Positions 1-8,719 of a stretch of DNA of 64,000 nt are shown here, in pieces. Origin of the DNA: JAJYRX01 sp041655275 (GTDB taxonomy: Bacteria; Pseudomonadota; Gammaproteobacteria; Burkholderiales; Burkholderiaceae_B); contig JBBAFU010000012.1 of assembly GCA_041655275.1 (NCBI GenBank), positions 1 through 64,000 of the forward strand, read 5' to 3'. A program made the translations under genes and the position numbers. The notes below the pieces were generated by a model, which saw only the letters and a program-made list of their open reading frames with translations, was not told the DNA's origin and made no database searches. Every line of letters starts with the position of its first letter. Positions within the stretch are counted from its first letter, which is position 1.

Positions 1-302
1 AGACTATTTAGTGTTGTAGCGCCAGTCACATTCAACGTGTCGTTGATCGTTGTTGCGCCATTCAGCGTCGTGTTACCAGCCACCGTCAGAGCGTCGCTCA
101 GGGTGGTCGCTCCGGTCACACCAAGAGTACCGCCCACAGTGGCGCCAGTCGTCACACCCAGACTATTTAGTGTTGTAGCGCCAGTCACATTCAACGTGTC
201 GTTGATCGTTGTTGCGCCATTCAGCGTCGTGTTACCAGCCACCGTCAGAGCGTCGCTCAGGGTGGTCGCTCCGGTCACACCAAGAGCACCGCCCACCGTG
301 GC
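1..302. repeat. 159-bp tandem repeat inside adhesin gene
   Basis: The stretch beginning agactatttagtg at position 1 restarts at position 160 and is nearly identical for about 140 bases, differing by a few substitutions near the end of each copy. The period of 159 bp equals 53 codons, so copy-number change keeps the reading frame of the minus-strand adhesin gene. Each unit contains shorter pseudo-repeats of the type V-x-G-x-T-T-L. More copies may lie to the left of the window. Confidence 0.9.
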
Positions 303-668
303 ATTGTTAGTCACATCCAGTTCACCATCGACCGAAGCGTCCCCGCCAACCTCAAGATCACCTGTCGACTCAAGTGCGGTGCCCTCGATGATTCCCGATA
401 CCGTCAGACCACTCAGGCCGGTAATGCTCTCTACACCAGTAATGCTGCCCGCACCACCCGTGAAGGTAATCGTGTTTGTATCATCATCGGTAACCACAGC
501 CGCCATCGCCCCGCCCGCCATCAGCCCGGCCGTAGCCAGACCGGCGATGGCCACGGCCACCTTGCTCATCCGGCTCGAGGCGCGCTTGCCGCGCGTATTA
601 ACGTTTTCCGAAACTGCAACAAAAGTGCCGGTTCTCTCGTTGTAAATACTTCTGTAAGCCTTGTTCAT
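1..668 (-). CDS. ESPR-type autotransporter adhesin, N-terminal part (runs off left edge)
   Basis: Reading leftward from an ATG at 668, preceded by an AGGAAG ribosome site, the protein starts MNKAYRSIYNERTGTFVAVS. This is the extended signal peptide region (ESPR) typical of large type V secreted proteins. A hydrophobic segment follows and ends in GGAMA near residue 56, the likely signal peptidase site. The passenger is low-complexity and rich in T, G, N and V: LGVTGATTLSDALTVAGN-like units that recur every 53 residues. Such units resemble the beta-roll heads and stalks of trimeric autotransporter or haemagglutinin-type adhesins. No stop is reached within the window, so length and C-terminal anchor are unknown. 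Export to the cell surface is inferred from the ESPR; the type (Va or Vc) cannot be decided here. Confidence 0.85.
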   Translation of the reverse strand, partial: MNKAYRSIYNERTGTFVAVSENVNTRGKRASSRMSKVAVAIAGLATAGLMAGGAMAAVVTDDDTNTITFTGGAGSITGVESITGLSGLTVSGIIEGTALESTGDLEVGGDASVDGELDVTNNATVGGALGVTGATTLSDALTVAGNTTLNGATTINDTLNVTGATTLNSLGVTTGATVGGTLGVTGATTLSDALTVAGNTTLNGATTINDTLNVTGATTLNS

Positions 669-954
669 CTCGCTTCCTGGTAAAAACGCAATGGTGCAGC
701 GGTGAAATCGACGCCACAAACTTTTTCATGCCGAAGTATGCGTGCTTACCAGAAAGTGCTGTTTCATAAAGCTATGCAAACATTTTGAAAATTACTTTAA
801 CCCTGTATGATTTTGATATTTTGACGAATGTTGACGGTTTGCTGCGGTGTCGCAAGTTGTTATTTTGCAACGCAGTATCGGATCGTGCACCGCAACTGCA
901 GGCGCACGACCGGCCTCAAACGTCAGGAAATTCGCAAGCCGACTGCCGGCGGTG
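669..954. other. Upstream region of adhesin gene, no gene seen
   Basis: This spacer lies between the adhesin start and the end of the AraC-type gene; both are on the minus strand. It is AT-rich between about 770 and 850, as expected for a promoter region, but I see no convincing -35/-10 pair. The short plus-strand frames crossing it show no family features. Confidence 0.4.
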
Positions 955-1767
955 TCAGTCCGTCTCGGGAGCGGCCTGGTGATGGCTTTGCCGATAGGCG
1001 CGCGGACTCATGCCCACCACCGCCTTGAAAGCCGTGGAGAAGTTGGCGGCGCTGGAATACGCCAGATCGCTGGCAATCTGGATGATGGGCACGCGCGTTT
1101 CGGCCAGCAGCTGGCGCGCACGCTGCATACGTGTGTTGCGCATGTAGTCAAAGGCGGTACAGCCGTAGGCCGTCTGGAACACGGCGTTCAATGCCTTCTC
1201 GCTGCAGCCCACCATCAGCGCCAAGTCGCTGACTGTACGCAATGCACTCAGGTTGTCTTTCAGCTGCCACAGGCTGTTGCGCAGGATGACGCGATCCTCG
1301 TGCACGGTCAGGCCTTCCAGCTCCGCCTGGATTTCCGCCTCGAAAGCCTGTTGCGCCTCCGTGCCCAGATGCATGCGCACGCGCGCCAGCAGCTCCACCT
1401 CGGAAAACGGATGGGTCACATAATCGCTCAGGCCGGATACCAGCGCATCCGCCGCCGCCGGGCGCTGATGCTCCGACACCACGGCCAGCACGATTGCCGG
1501 ACGGTGGTGCAGCTTGTCCAGCAGGCCGGCCAGCTCGTTGTGCAGGCCCTGGCGCTTGTCGACCACATCCAGGATGATGAGATCAGGCGCCTTGGTCTTC
1601 ACCTCGGTCATGAATGTGGCCTGGTTCGCGAAGAAGTGATAATCCAGCCCCAGGGGACGCAGACTGTTCACGTATTTTGAAATGCGTTCGGGCGTAGACC
1701 CGATGACCATGCATATTCGTTTTCTGGGCGGCATGATTGCAACCGCATTATTCTGGCTGACCGGCAT
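955..1767 (-). CDS. AraC-family regulator with N-terminal receiver-like domain
   Basis: A 270-residue protein. Residues about 15-140 have the layout of a response-regulator receiver, with an Asp at 67 in LIILDVVD. The C-terminal 100 residues are an AraC/XylS double helix-turn-helix, with the usual IASDLAYSSAANFSTAFK and MSPRAYR segments. The receiver is atypical. The acidic pair normally found after the first strand is replaced by GS (MVIGSTPER), and the conserved Lys before Pro-Phe is His (VTHPF). Phosphorylation is therefore doubtful and the domain may sense something else or only dimerise. Start: a GGAGGGG site precedes the ATG at 1767. No histidine kinase lies nearby, so the target is unknown; the adhesin downstream is a candidate by position only. 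Confidence 0.85.
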   Translation of the reverse strand: MPVSQNNAVAIMPPRKRICMVIGSTPERISKYVNSLRPLGLDYHFFANQATFMTEVKTKAPDLIILDVVDKRQGLHNELAGLLDKLHHRPAIVLAVVSEHQRPAAADALVSGLSDYVTHPFSEVELLARVRMHLGTEAQQAFEAEIQAELEGLTVHEDRVILRNSLWQLKDNLSALRTVSDLALMVGCSEKALNAVFQTAYGCTAFDYMRNTRMQRARQLLAETRVPIIQIASDLAYSSAANFSTAFKAVVGMSPRAYRQSHHQAAPETD

Positions 1768-1909
1768 TTCAGACGTCCCCTCCCGCTGTCTTTTGGGAAT
1801 ATTCCCCCTCTCTACTCCCCGGGCTATTCAGAGATCCCCGATGTTATTTTGGATTCTAGCCGCTCAACTCTGATTTTCGTCATAAGCCCCGGCATTATTG
1901 ATGATTAAT

Positions 1910-1947
1910 GACAATTGAGGCCCGGATGACGCCAAATCACCCGGGCC
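1910..1947 (-). terminator. Hairpin after FAH-family gene
   Basis: Just past the FAH stop, 1919-1929 pairs with 1937-1947 (11 bp with one G-U pair, 7-base loop), starting GGCCCGG on the minus strand. The following bases TCAATTGTC are only moderately U-rich, so termination may be partial. Confidence 0.5.
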
Positions 1948-1954
1948 GCGGGGT

Positions 1955-2656
1955 TCAGACCAGACGGATGCTCAGGCCGTCCACACCTTCCAGGCGGGCA
2001 TCGAGACGATCGCCCGCCACCGTTGCGGCAACGCCTTCGGGTGTGCCGGTGAAGATCAGGTCACCGGGCTCCAGGCGGAAGTAGCGCGACAGATGGCTGA
2101 TGACTTCCGTCATCGACCATATCATCTGATTGATGTGCGTCGTCTGGCGCACGCTGCCATTGACTTCCAGCGTCATGGCTGCGTCCGCCATATTGCCGGC
2201 ACGCGCCACGGGCGTGATATGGCCGATGGGCGCACTGGCATCGAAAGCCTTGCTGACTTCCCAGGGGCGGCGCAGTTCCTTGGCCTCGTTCTGGCGGTCG
2301 CGCCGCGTCAGGTCCAGGCCCACGGCATAGCCGTAGACGTGGTGCATGGCCTCATCTTCGGCAATGTCCGCCCCGCCCTTGCCGATGGCCACCACCATCT
2401 CCAGCTCGTGGTGCAGGTTCTGCGTCATGGGCGGGTAGGGAACATCCAGCACCTGGCCGGGCGCCCCCACGCACACGGCGTCGGCGGGCTTGCAGAAGAA
2501 AAACGGCGGATCACGATCCGGGTCGTGACCCATTTCGCGCGCGTGCTCGGCGTAGTTGCGGCCCACGCAATAGATGCGGCGCACGGGAAAGACGCCCTGC
2601 TCGCCCGAAACGGGGACAACCGGACGATCAGCGGCAGGAACAACAAAAGACGACAT
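1955..2656 (-). CDS. Fumarylacetoacetate hydrolase family protein
   Basis: A 233-residue FAH-fold protein. It has the family's conserved N-terminal YCVGRNYAEHAREMG, the metal-ligand segment HHELEMVV, the YAVGLDLTRRDRQ block and the C-terminal FTGTPEGVA. Family members hydrolyse or isomerise beta-diketo or 2-keto-enol acids using Mg2+/Mn2+; relatives with this architecture include fumarylpyruvate and acylpyruvate hydrolases. The frame continues upstream to 2719, but the ATG at 2656 is chosen because it has a GGAG site about 10 bases before it and matches the family length. It stands alone between a regulator and a divergent fatty-acid operon, so the substrate cannot be assigned. Confidence 0.85.
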   Translation of the reverse strand: MSSFVVPAADRPVVPVSGEQGVFPVRRIYCVGRNYAEHAREMGHDPDRDPPFFFCKPADAVCVGAPGQVLDVPYPPMTQNLHHELEMVVAIGKGGADIAEDEAMHHVYGYAVGLDLTRRDRQNEAKELRRPWEVSKAFDASAPIGHITPVARAGNMADAAMTLEVNGSVRQTTHINQMIWSMTEVISHLSRYFRLEPGDLIFTGTPEGVAATVAGDRLDARLEGVDGLSIRLV

Positions 2657-2776
2657 GGCGGACTCCAATTCCACAACACAAGATGACCAGACTCGTATTA
2701 TGCCGGATGTTGACCGCATCCCCGGCAGCCATTAAGGTGGAAACAGGCCATCCTGCGCGTGATTGCGCCCAATGCC

Positions 2777-4099
2777 ATGTCCAGCCAAGCCATCTATGTT
2801 GTTGACGGGGCACGCAGCCCCTTTCTCAAGGCGCGCCGCGAACCCGGGCCGTTTTCCGCCGGCGAGCTGGCCGTCCAGACAGGCCGGGCGCTGCTGCTGC
2901 GCCAGCCCTTTGCGCCCACGGCGGTGGACGAAGTCATCCTCGGCTGCGCCGCACCGGCGGCGGATGAAACCAACATTGGTCGCATACTGGCGCTGCGCCT
3001 GGGTTGCGGTCTTGATGTGCCTGGCTATACGGTGATGCGCAACTGTGCTTCTGGCATGCAGGCCCTGCACGCGGCCATGCAATCCATCCGCGAAGGCCGC
3101 AGCCACCTTGTGCTCGCCGGGGGCACGGAAGCCATGTCGCGCGCGCCGGTCATGCTGGATGACGCCATGGTGCGCTGGCTGGCACGCTGGAGCCGGGCCC
3201 GCGGCCTGCGCCGGCGCCTGTCGCTGCTGCGCGGCTTGCGCCCACGCATGTTCAGGCCGGTTCCCGCGCTGCTCAAGGGCCTGCACGATCCCGTCGCGGG
3301 TGTGTCCATGGGTCAGACGGCGGAAAACCTCGCACACGCCTTCAGCATCCCTCGCACGGCCATGGATGCATTTGCCGCGCGCAGCCACGTGCTGGCCCAC
3401 CGCGCGCGCGTGCGCCATGTGTTTGAACACGAAATCATCCCGCTCGTCGATGAGCGCGGCAGGCTGTACGACCACGATGACGGCGTGCGCGAAGACTCCA
3501 CGCCGGGCCGCCTGGCACGCCTGCGCCCGGTGTTCGACCCGCCCTGGGGCAACATCACCGCGGGCAACAGCTCCCAGGTTACCGACGGCGCGGCCCTGCT
3601 GCTACTCGCTTCGGAAGCGGCCATCGAGCGCCACGGCCTGCAGCCCCTGGGGCGCATCGTCGATGTGCACTGGGCCGCGCTGGACCCCGCCATCATGGGC
3701 CTGGGGCCCGTCCACGCCGCCAGCCCCCTGCTGCAGCGCCACGGCCTGGGCCTGAACGATATCGATATCTGGGAGCTCAACGAGGCCTTTGCCGCCCAGG
3801 TGCTCGCCTGCCTGCAGGCCTGGCAGGATGAGGACTGGTGCCGGCAGCATCTGGGGCAACCGGCCCTGGGCGCGCTGGACATGGATCGCCTGAATGTGGA
3901 TGGCGGCGCCATCGCGCTGGGCCACCCGGTGGGCGCATCGGGGGCGCGCATCGTGCTGCATTGCCTGAATGTGCTGCGCGATCGCGGCCTGTCCACGGGC
4001 ATGGCCAACATCTGCATCGGCGGCGGCCAGGGCGGTGCCATGCTACTGCAGTCCTGCGCCCCGTCAGCGGGCAGCGACACACAGGAGGCGGCATCATGA
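2777..4099 (+). CDS. Acetyl-CoA acyltransferase (thiolase, FadI-like)
   Basis: A thiolase of about 440 residues that would cleave 3-ketoacyl-CoA with CoA in beta-oxidation. The nucleophilic Cys lies in NCASGMQ (residue 90), the catalytic His in GHPVGAS (383) and the acid/base Cys in CIGGGQGG (413). The ATG at 2777 is used; a GTG at 2759 would add six residues and neither start has a strong ribosome site. The last codon overlaps the ATG of the bifunctional dehydrogenase (ATGA), showing a coupled operon thiolase–FadB/J–ligase. The pairing with a FadB/J-type subunit points to a membrane- or soluble-type fatty acid oxidation complex. Confidence 0.9.
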   Translation: MSSQAIYVVDGARSPFLKARREPGPFSAGELAVQTGRALLLRQPFAPTAVDEVILGCAAPAADETNIGRILALRLGCGLDVPGYTVMRNCASGMQALHAAMQSIREGRSHLVLAGGTEAMSRAPVMLDDAMVRWLARWSRARGLRRRLSLLRGLRPRMFRPVPALLKGLHDPVAGVSMGQTAENLAHAFSIPRTAMDAFAARSHVLAHRARVRHVFEHEIIPLVDERGRLYDHDDGVREDSTPGRLARLRPVFDPPWGNITAGNSSQVTDGAALLLLASEAAIERHGLQPLGRIVDVHWAALDPAIMGLGPVHAASPLLQRHGLGLNDIDIWELNEAFAAQVLACLQAWQDEDWCRQHLGQPALGALDMDRLNVDGGAIALGHPVGASGARIVLHCLNVLRDRGLSTGMANICIGGGQGGAMLLQSCAPSAGSDTQEAAS

Positions 4100-6042
4100 C
4101 CCCGGCATCCGACATGCCCCGATTTCATCACCTCAGCCTGGCGCTGGGCGCCGAAGGCATCGCCTGGCTGGGGCTGGACATGGCCGACAGCGCCGTCAAC
4201 CGCCTGGGCACACCCCTGCTGCAGGAGCTCGCGCAGGTGCTTGATCATCTGGGCAGGCACCGGCCCACGGCCATGATCATCTTCTCGGCCAAGCCGGCCG
4301 GCTTCTGTGCCGGTGCGGATGTGGCCGAGTTTTCCCGCATGGGTGCCGGCGAAGCGGCCCAGGCGTTCGTGGCGCGCGGCTGGCGCCTGTTCGACCGCCT
4401 GGCCGACGTGCCCTGGCCCACGCTGGCACTGATTCACGGCCACTGCCTGGGGGGCGGGCTGGAGCTCGCGCTTGCCTGCCGCCACCGCCTGGCCATCGAT
4501 CAGCCGGACACCCGCATGGGCCTGCCCGAAGTGCGCCTGGGCATACTGCCCGCCTGGGGCGGCCTGATGCGCCTGCCCCGGCTCATCGGCGCGCCGGCGG
4601 CCCTGCCCCGCGTGCTCAGCGGCGGCAGCACGGGTGCGCGCGAAGCCGCCCGACTAGGGCTGGTGGATGCCGCCGTGCCGCTGCGTCTGGCGCGTCAGGC
4701 GGCGGCACAACATGTGCTTGCCGGCGTCACCGCCCACCGTCCGCCGCTGTGGTTACGCACGCTCAACCACCGCCGGCTGCGCCCGCTGGTGGCGCGCCGG
4801 GCGGCCAAAGCCGTGCAGCGCCGCGACCCGCATGGCCATTATCCGGCGCCGCGCGCCATGCTCGAACTCTGGCAGACCGTCGAAGGCAACCCCCTGCGCA
4901 CGCCCGGCGTGATGGCAGCGCTGCTCCAATCGCCCGTCACCGGCAACCTGATCCGCGTCTTCCAGCTGCAGGAACGCCTCAAGGATATCGGCCGTCAGGC
5001 CCGGGCCGAACGCATATCGCAGGTCCACGTCGTAGGGGCGGGCACCATGGGTGGCGGTATTGCGGCCTGGTGCGCACTGCGCGGCCTGCGCGTCAGCCTG
5101 CAGGACGCCAATCCCGACGCCATTGCGCGCGCCCTGGGCGAGGCCACACAGCTGTTCCGTCGCCGGCTGCCCGATGCGCTCGCGGTACGGGCGGCCCGCG
5201 ATCGGTTGATGCCGGACCCGCACGGCCATGGCGTGCCCCATGCCGATGTCATCATCGAAGCCGTGCCCGAAGATGTGGGCATCAAGCACGCGCTCTACGC
5301 AGCGCTGGAACCCCGCCTGCAGCCCGGGGCCTTCATTGCCACCAATACGTCCAGCCTGCCGCTGGAGCAGCTCGGCGAAGGCCTGCAGGCACCACAACGG
5401 CTGGTGGGCCTTCATTTCTTCAATCCCGTGGCGCAGATGCCGCTGGTGGAAGTCATCACCACGACGGCACTGGACGCCGGCGTGTTCGCGCGCACCTGCG
5501 GACTGGTCCATCAGCTGGGCAAGCTGCCCCTGCCCGTGCGCAGCAGCCCCGGTTTTCTGGTGAATGCCGTGCTCACGCCCTATCTGCTCGAAGCCATGCG
5601 CTGCGTGGACGAGGGCATGCGGCCCGCCGTGATTGATGAAGCCATGCGCGCCTGGGGCATGCCCATGGGTCCGCTGGAGCTGGCCGATACCGTGGGCCTG
5701 GATGTGGCGCGCGCCGTGGGCGAGCTGCTCGCGGGTGATGCCACCCTGCCGACAAGCCTGCGCACACACCTGGACGCACAGGAACTGGGGCGCAAGAGCG
5801 GCAGGGGCTTCTACACCTGGAAGGCCGGCAAGCCGGAAAGACCGCCGGCGGGGCCCGTCCCGGACGGCCTGGCCGAGCGTCTGGTGCAACCCATGGTGGA
5901 CACCGCGCGCGACTGCGTTGCCCGGGGCATTGTGGCCGATGCCGATCTGGCGGATGCCGGCATCATTTTCGGCACGGGCTTTGCCCCTTTCCGGGGCGGG
6001 CCGCTGCACGATAACCCGCAGCGCTTCGAAGAGGCGCAATGA
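4096..6042 (+). CDS. Bifunctional enoyl-CoA hydratase / 3-hydroxyacyl-CoA dehydrogenase (FadB/FadJ-like)
   Basis: A 648-residue fusion. The N-terminal crotonase domain carries both catalytic glutamates (GGGLELALACR and MGLPEVRLG). The C-terminal NAD-dependent dehydrogenase begins at VVGAGTMGGGIA and has the LHFFNPVAQMPLVEV and PGFLVNAVL blocks. It ends with the FGTGFAPFRGGP segment seen in FadB/FadJ alpha subunits. It is somewhat shorter than the 700-730 residues usual for FadB/FadJ. The start is the ATG at 4096, overlapping the thiolase stop and preceded by AGGAGG at 4083-4088; the frame is open further upstream but inside the thiolase gene. Together with the thiolase and ligase it would run fatty-acid beta-oxidation. 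Confidence 0.92.
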   Translation: MTPASDMPRFHHLSLALGAEGIAWLGLDMADSAVNRLGTPLLQELAQVLDHLGRHRPTAMIIFSAKPAGFCAGADVAEFSRMGAGEAAQAFVARGWRLFDRLADVPWPTLALIHGHCLGGGLELALACRHRLAIDQPDTRMGLPEVRLGILPAWGGLMRLPRLIGAPAALPRVLSGGSTGAREAARLGLVDAAVPLRLARQAAAQHVLAGVTAHRPPLWLRTLNHRRLRPLVARRAAKAVQRRDPHGHYPAPRAMLELWQTVEGNPLRTPGVMAALLQSPVTGNLIRVFQLQERLKDIGRQARAERISQVHVVGAGTMGGGIAAWCALRGLRVSLQDANPDAIARALGEATQLFRRRLPDALAVRAARDRLMPDPHGHGVPHADVIIEAVPEDVGIKHALYAALEPRLQPGAFIATNTSSLPLEQLGEGLQAPQRLVGLHFFNPVAQMPLVEVITTTALDAGVFARTCGLVHQLGKLPLPVRSSPGFLVNAVLTPYLLEAMRCVDEGMRPAVIDEAMRAWGMPMGPLELADTVGLDVARAVGELLAGDATLPTSLRTHLDAQELGRKSGRGFYTWKAGKPERPPAGPVPDGLAERLVQPMVDTARDCVARGIVADADLADAGIIFGTGFAPFRGGPLHDNPQRFEEAQ

Positions 6043-7721
6043 TGGCGGCGGATCGCATCTGGCTCAAACACTATCCTGAAGGCGTGCCTGCAAGCATAGA
6101 AGACGAGGCGGCGCGCTACACCTCGCTGACCCAGGTGTTTGACGAGGCCTGCAGCCGGTTTGCCGACCGGCCGGCCTTCCTGTGCATGGGCAGCACGATG
6201 CGCTATGCCGGGCTCGAGGCCGGAGCGCGGGCGCTGGCCGCCTGGCTGCAGAAGCGCGGCATCGCGAAGGGCGATCGCATCGCCATCATGCTGCCCAACC
6301 TGCCGCAATACCCGGTGGCCGCCTATGGTGTGCTGCGCGCGGGCGCCATCATCGTGAACGTCAACCCGATGTACACCGCTGCCGAGCTGGCGCACCAGCT
6401 GCAGGATTCCGGGGCCACGGCCATCATCGTGCTCGAGAACATGGCGCACACGCTGCAGCAGATACGGGAACGCACGCCGCTGCGCGAGATCATCGTCACC
6501 GGGGCGGGCGACATGCTGGGCGGCGTCAAGGGGCCGCTCGTGAATCTGATGATGCGCCATGTGCGCCGCAGCATACCCGCCTGGCAGCTGCCCGGCCACG
6601 TACGCTGGAACACCGTGCTGCGCGACGGCACCCGCCTGCCCTGGCAGGCACCGGCACAGACGCCGGACGATGTCGCCTGCCTGCAATATACCGGCGGCAC
6701 CACGGGTGTGGCCAAGGGCGCCATGCTCACGCACGCCAACCTGGTGGCCAACCTGTGCCAGGCCCATGCCTGGATACGGCCGCACGTCAATGGCGTGCAT
6801 GAGTGCGTGGTCACGGCCCTGCCCCTGTATCACATCTTCGCCTTCACGGCGAACTGCCTCGTCTTCCTGCACGTGGGTGCGCGCAACCTGCTCATTCCCA
6901 ATGCCCGCGACATCGATCGCCTGGTCCACGCGATGTCACGCACGCGCTTCACGGCCATCACCGGCGTCAACACGCTCTTCAACGCCCTGATCGAACACCC
7001 GCGTTTTGCACGGCTGGACTTCTCGTCCCTGCACCTGACGCTGGGCGGCGGCATGGCCGTGCAGGCCACCGTGGCCCAGCGCTGGCTGGACGTCACCGGA
7101 CGGCCCATCGCCCAGGCCTACGGGCTGACGGAAACCTCGCCGGCGGTCACCATCAACCCGCTGGACGAGACCCGCTTCACGGGCAGCATCGGCCTGCCTG
7201 TGCCCTCCACCGAAGTCGAACTTCGCGATGACGACCAGCATACGATGGGCATTCACGAGCCGGGCGAGATCTGCGTGCGCGGCCCGCAGGTCAGCCCCGG
7301 CTACTGGAACCGCCCGGACGAAACCGCAAGAGCCTTCGATGCCGACGGCTTCTTTCGCACGGGCGACATGGGCGTGATGGATGAGCGGGGCTATATCACC
7401 CTGCTCGATCGCAAGAAGGACATGATTCTGGTGTCCGGATTCAATGTCTATCCCAACGAGGTGGAGGCGGCCGCCATCCAGCATCCCGATATCCTGGAAG
7501 CAGCGGCCGTGGGCGTGCCCAGCGAGCGCTCGGGTGAAACCGTGCGCCTGATCGTGGTGCGCCGCAACCCGTCGCTGGACGAGGCGGCCGTCATCGCCCA
7601 CTGCCGCACACTGCTGGCGGCGTACAAGGTGCCGCACGAAGTGGTGTTCCGCGATCAGCTGCCGCGCAGCGCCGTGGGCAAGATCCTGCGCCGCGCGCTG
7701 CGCGACGGGGCCGGGAACTGA
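6039..7721 (+). CDS. Long-chain fatty-acid–CoA ligase (FadD-like)
   Basis: A 560-residue AMP-forming acyl-CoA synthetase. The ATP-binding P-loop YTGGTTGVAKGAMLTH, the adenylate motif AYGLTETSP, and the hinge and C-terminal blocks FRTGDMGVMDERGY, LLDRKKDMILVSGFNVYPNEVE and GKILRRALR are all intact. It activates free fatty acids to acyl-CoA esters for the enzymes encoded just upstream. The ATG at 6039 overlaps the stop of the FadB/J gene (ATGA), and a second ATG follows at once at 6042. Chain-length preference cannot be read from the sequence. No terminator is visible in the 31 bases before the convergent ureohydrolase gene. Confidence 0.92.
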   Translation: MMAADRIWLKHYPEGVPASIEDEAARYTSLTQVFDEACSRFADRPAFLCMGSTMRYAGLEAGARALAAWLQKRGIAKGDRIAIMLPNLPQYPVAAYGVLRAGAIIVNVNPMYTAAELAHQLQDSGATAIIVLENMAHTLQQIRERTPLREIIVTGAGDMLGGVKGPLVNLMMRHVRRSIPAWQLPGHVRWNTVLRDGTRLPWQAPAQTPDDVACLQYTGGTTGVAKGAMLTHANLVANLCQAHAWIRPHVNGVHECVVTALPLYHIFAFTANCLVFLHVGARNLLIPNARDIDRLVHAMSRTRFTAITGVNTLFNALIEHPRFARLDFSSLHLTLGGGMAVQATVAQRWLDVTGRPIAQAYGLTETSPAVTINPLDETRFTGSIGLPVPSTEVELRDDDQHTMGIHEPGEICVRGPQVSPGYWNRPDETARAFDADGFFRTGDMGVMDERGYITLLDRKKDMILVSGFNVYPNEVEAAAIQHPDILEAAAVGVPSERSGETVRLIVVRRNPSLDEAAVIAHCRTLLAAYKVPHEVVFRDQLPRSAVGKILRRALRDGAGN

Positions 7722-7752
7722 ACGGCTTCAGCCCTCAATCGCGTCAATCGCC

Positions 7753-8706
7753 TCAGTCACGATAGGCCACGCCCGGAAATACGCACAGGATTTCATAGGC
7801 CAGGTTGGCGCCCAGCAGGGCCGTCATGCCGCCCGCATCATAGGGCGGGCTCACCTCGACCAGATCGGCCCCCACCAGATTGCAGCCACGCAGACCGCGA
7901 ATGATCTCCAGCGCCTGGGGCACGGTCAGGCCGCCGATCTCGGGTGTGCCCGTGCCCGGCGCATAGGCGGGGTCTATGCCGTCGATATCGAAGGACAGGT
8001 AGACCGGCCCGTCGCCCAGGCGGGCGGCGATGTCGCGCATGCGCGGCGCCAGGGACTGATGCCAGCATTCCTCGGCCTGGATGACGGTGAAACCCCGGTC
8101 GCGGCACCAGTCGAAATCTTCCGCGCTGTAGCCCGTGCCGCGCAGGCCGATCTGGAAGACGCGCTGTGCATCCAGCAGGCCTTCTTCGAGCGCCCGCCGG
8201 AACGGCGTGCCGTGGGCGATCTTTTCGCCGTTCATGGTGTCATTCACATCGGCATGGGCATCCACGTGCACCAGCCCCACCGGCCCCCAGCGCTCGTGGA
8301 TGGCCTGGAGCACCGGATAGGTGAGGGTGTGATCACCGCCCAGGGCAATCAGCCGGCAGCCGTGGGCAATGTGGGCGGCATAGCCTTCGCGGATCAGGCG
8401 CACGCTGTCCTTGAGGTCGTAGGGGTTGGTCAGCAGATCGCCCAGATCGGCCACCTGCAGCGCATCGAAAGGTGCAGCGCGCGTGGCCATGTTGTAGGGG
8501 CGCAGCAGCACGGATTCGGCGCGGATGGCACGCGGGCCAAAACGCGTGCCCGAACGGTTGGACGTGCCGATGTCCAGCGGGATGCCGACAAAGCCCACAT
8601 CCAGCCCGGCCGCGCTGTCGGCCGGGGGCAGGCGCATCATGGTGGCGATGCCGGCAAAACGCGGCAGTGTGTTGCCTCCCAGGGGCTGGTTGAAACGCGA
8701 AGACAT
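7753..8706 (-). CDS. Agmatinase-family ureohydrolase, paralog 1 (guanidinobutyrase/agmatinase-like)
   Basis: A 317-residue binuclear-metal ureohydrolase that would split a guanidino compound into an amine and urea. All family signatures are present: GGDHT (123-127), DAHAD (149-153), the substrate-loop His in HGTPF (165-169), SFDIDGIDP (238-246) followed by APGTGTPE, and Glu 284 in VEVSPPYD. The N-terminal FAGIATMMRLP and NRSGTRFGPRAIR blocks resemble guanidinobutyrase and guanidinopropionase more than arginase. It is the last gene of a minus-strand operon: ureohydrolase 2, TRAP transporter, DUF1989, this gene. An AAAGGAAAA site precedes the ATG. The exact substrate is not readable. Confidence 0.88.
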   Translation of the reverse strand: MSSRFNQPLGGNTLPRFAGIATMMRLPPADSAAGLDVGFVGIPLDIGTSNRSGTRFGPRAIRAESVLLRPYNMATRAAPFDALQVADLGDLLTNPYDLKDSVRLIREGYAAHIAHGCRLIALGGDHTLTYPVLQAIHERWGPVGLVHVDAHADVNDTMNGEKIAHGTPFRRALEEGLLDAQRVFQIGLRGTGYSAEDFDWCRDRGFTVIQAEECWHQSLAPRMRDIAARLGDGPVYLSFDIDGIDPAYAPGTGTPEIGGLTVPQALEIIRGLRGCNLVGADLVEVSPPYDAGGMTALLGANLAYEILCVFPGVAYRD

Positions 8707-8719
8707 GGGAGTTTTCCTT

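Noticed and set aside
37..645. Plus-strand frame of 202 codons over the first 650 bases
   Set aside because: It is the antisense of the ESPR adhesin; the minus strand has a proper start, ribosome site and export signal.
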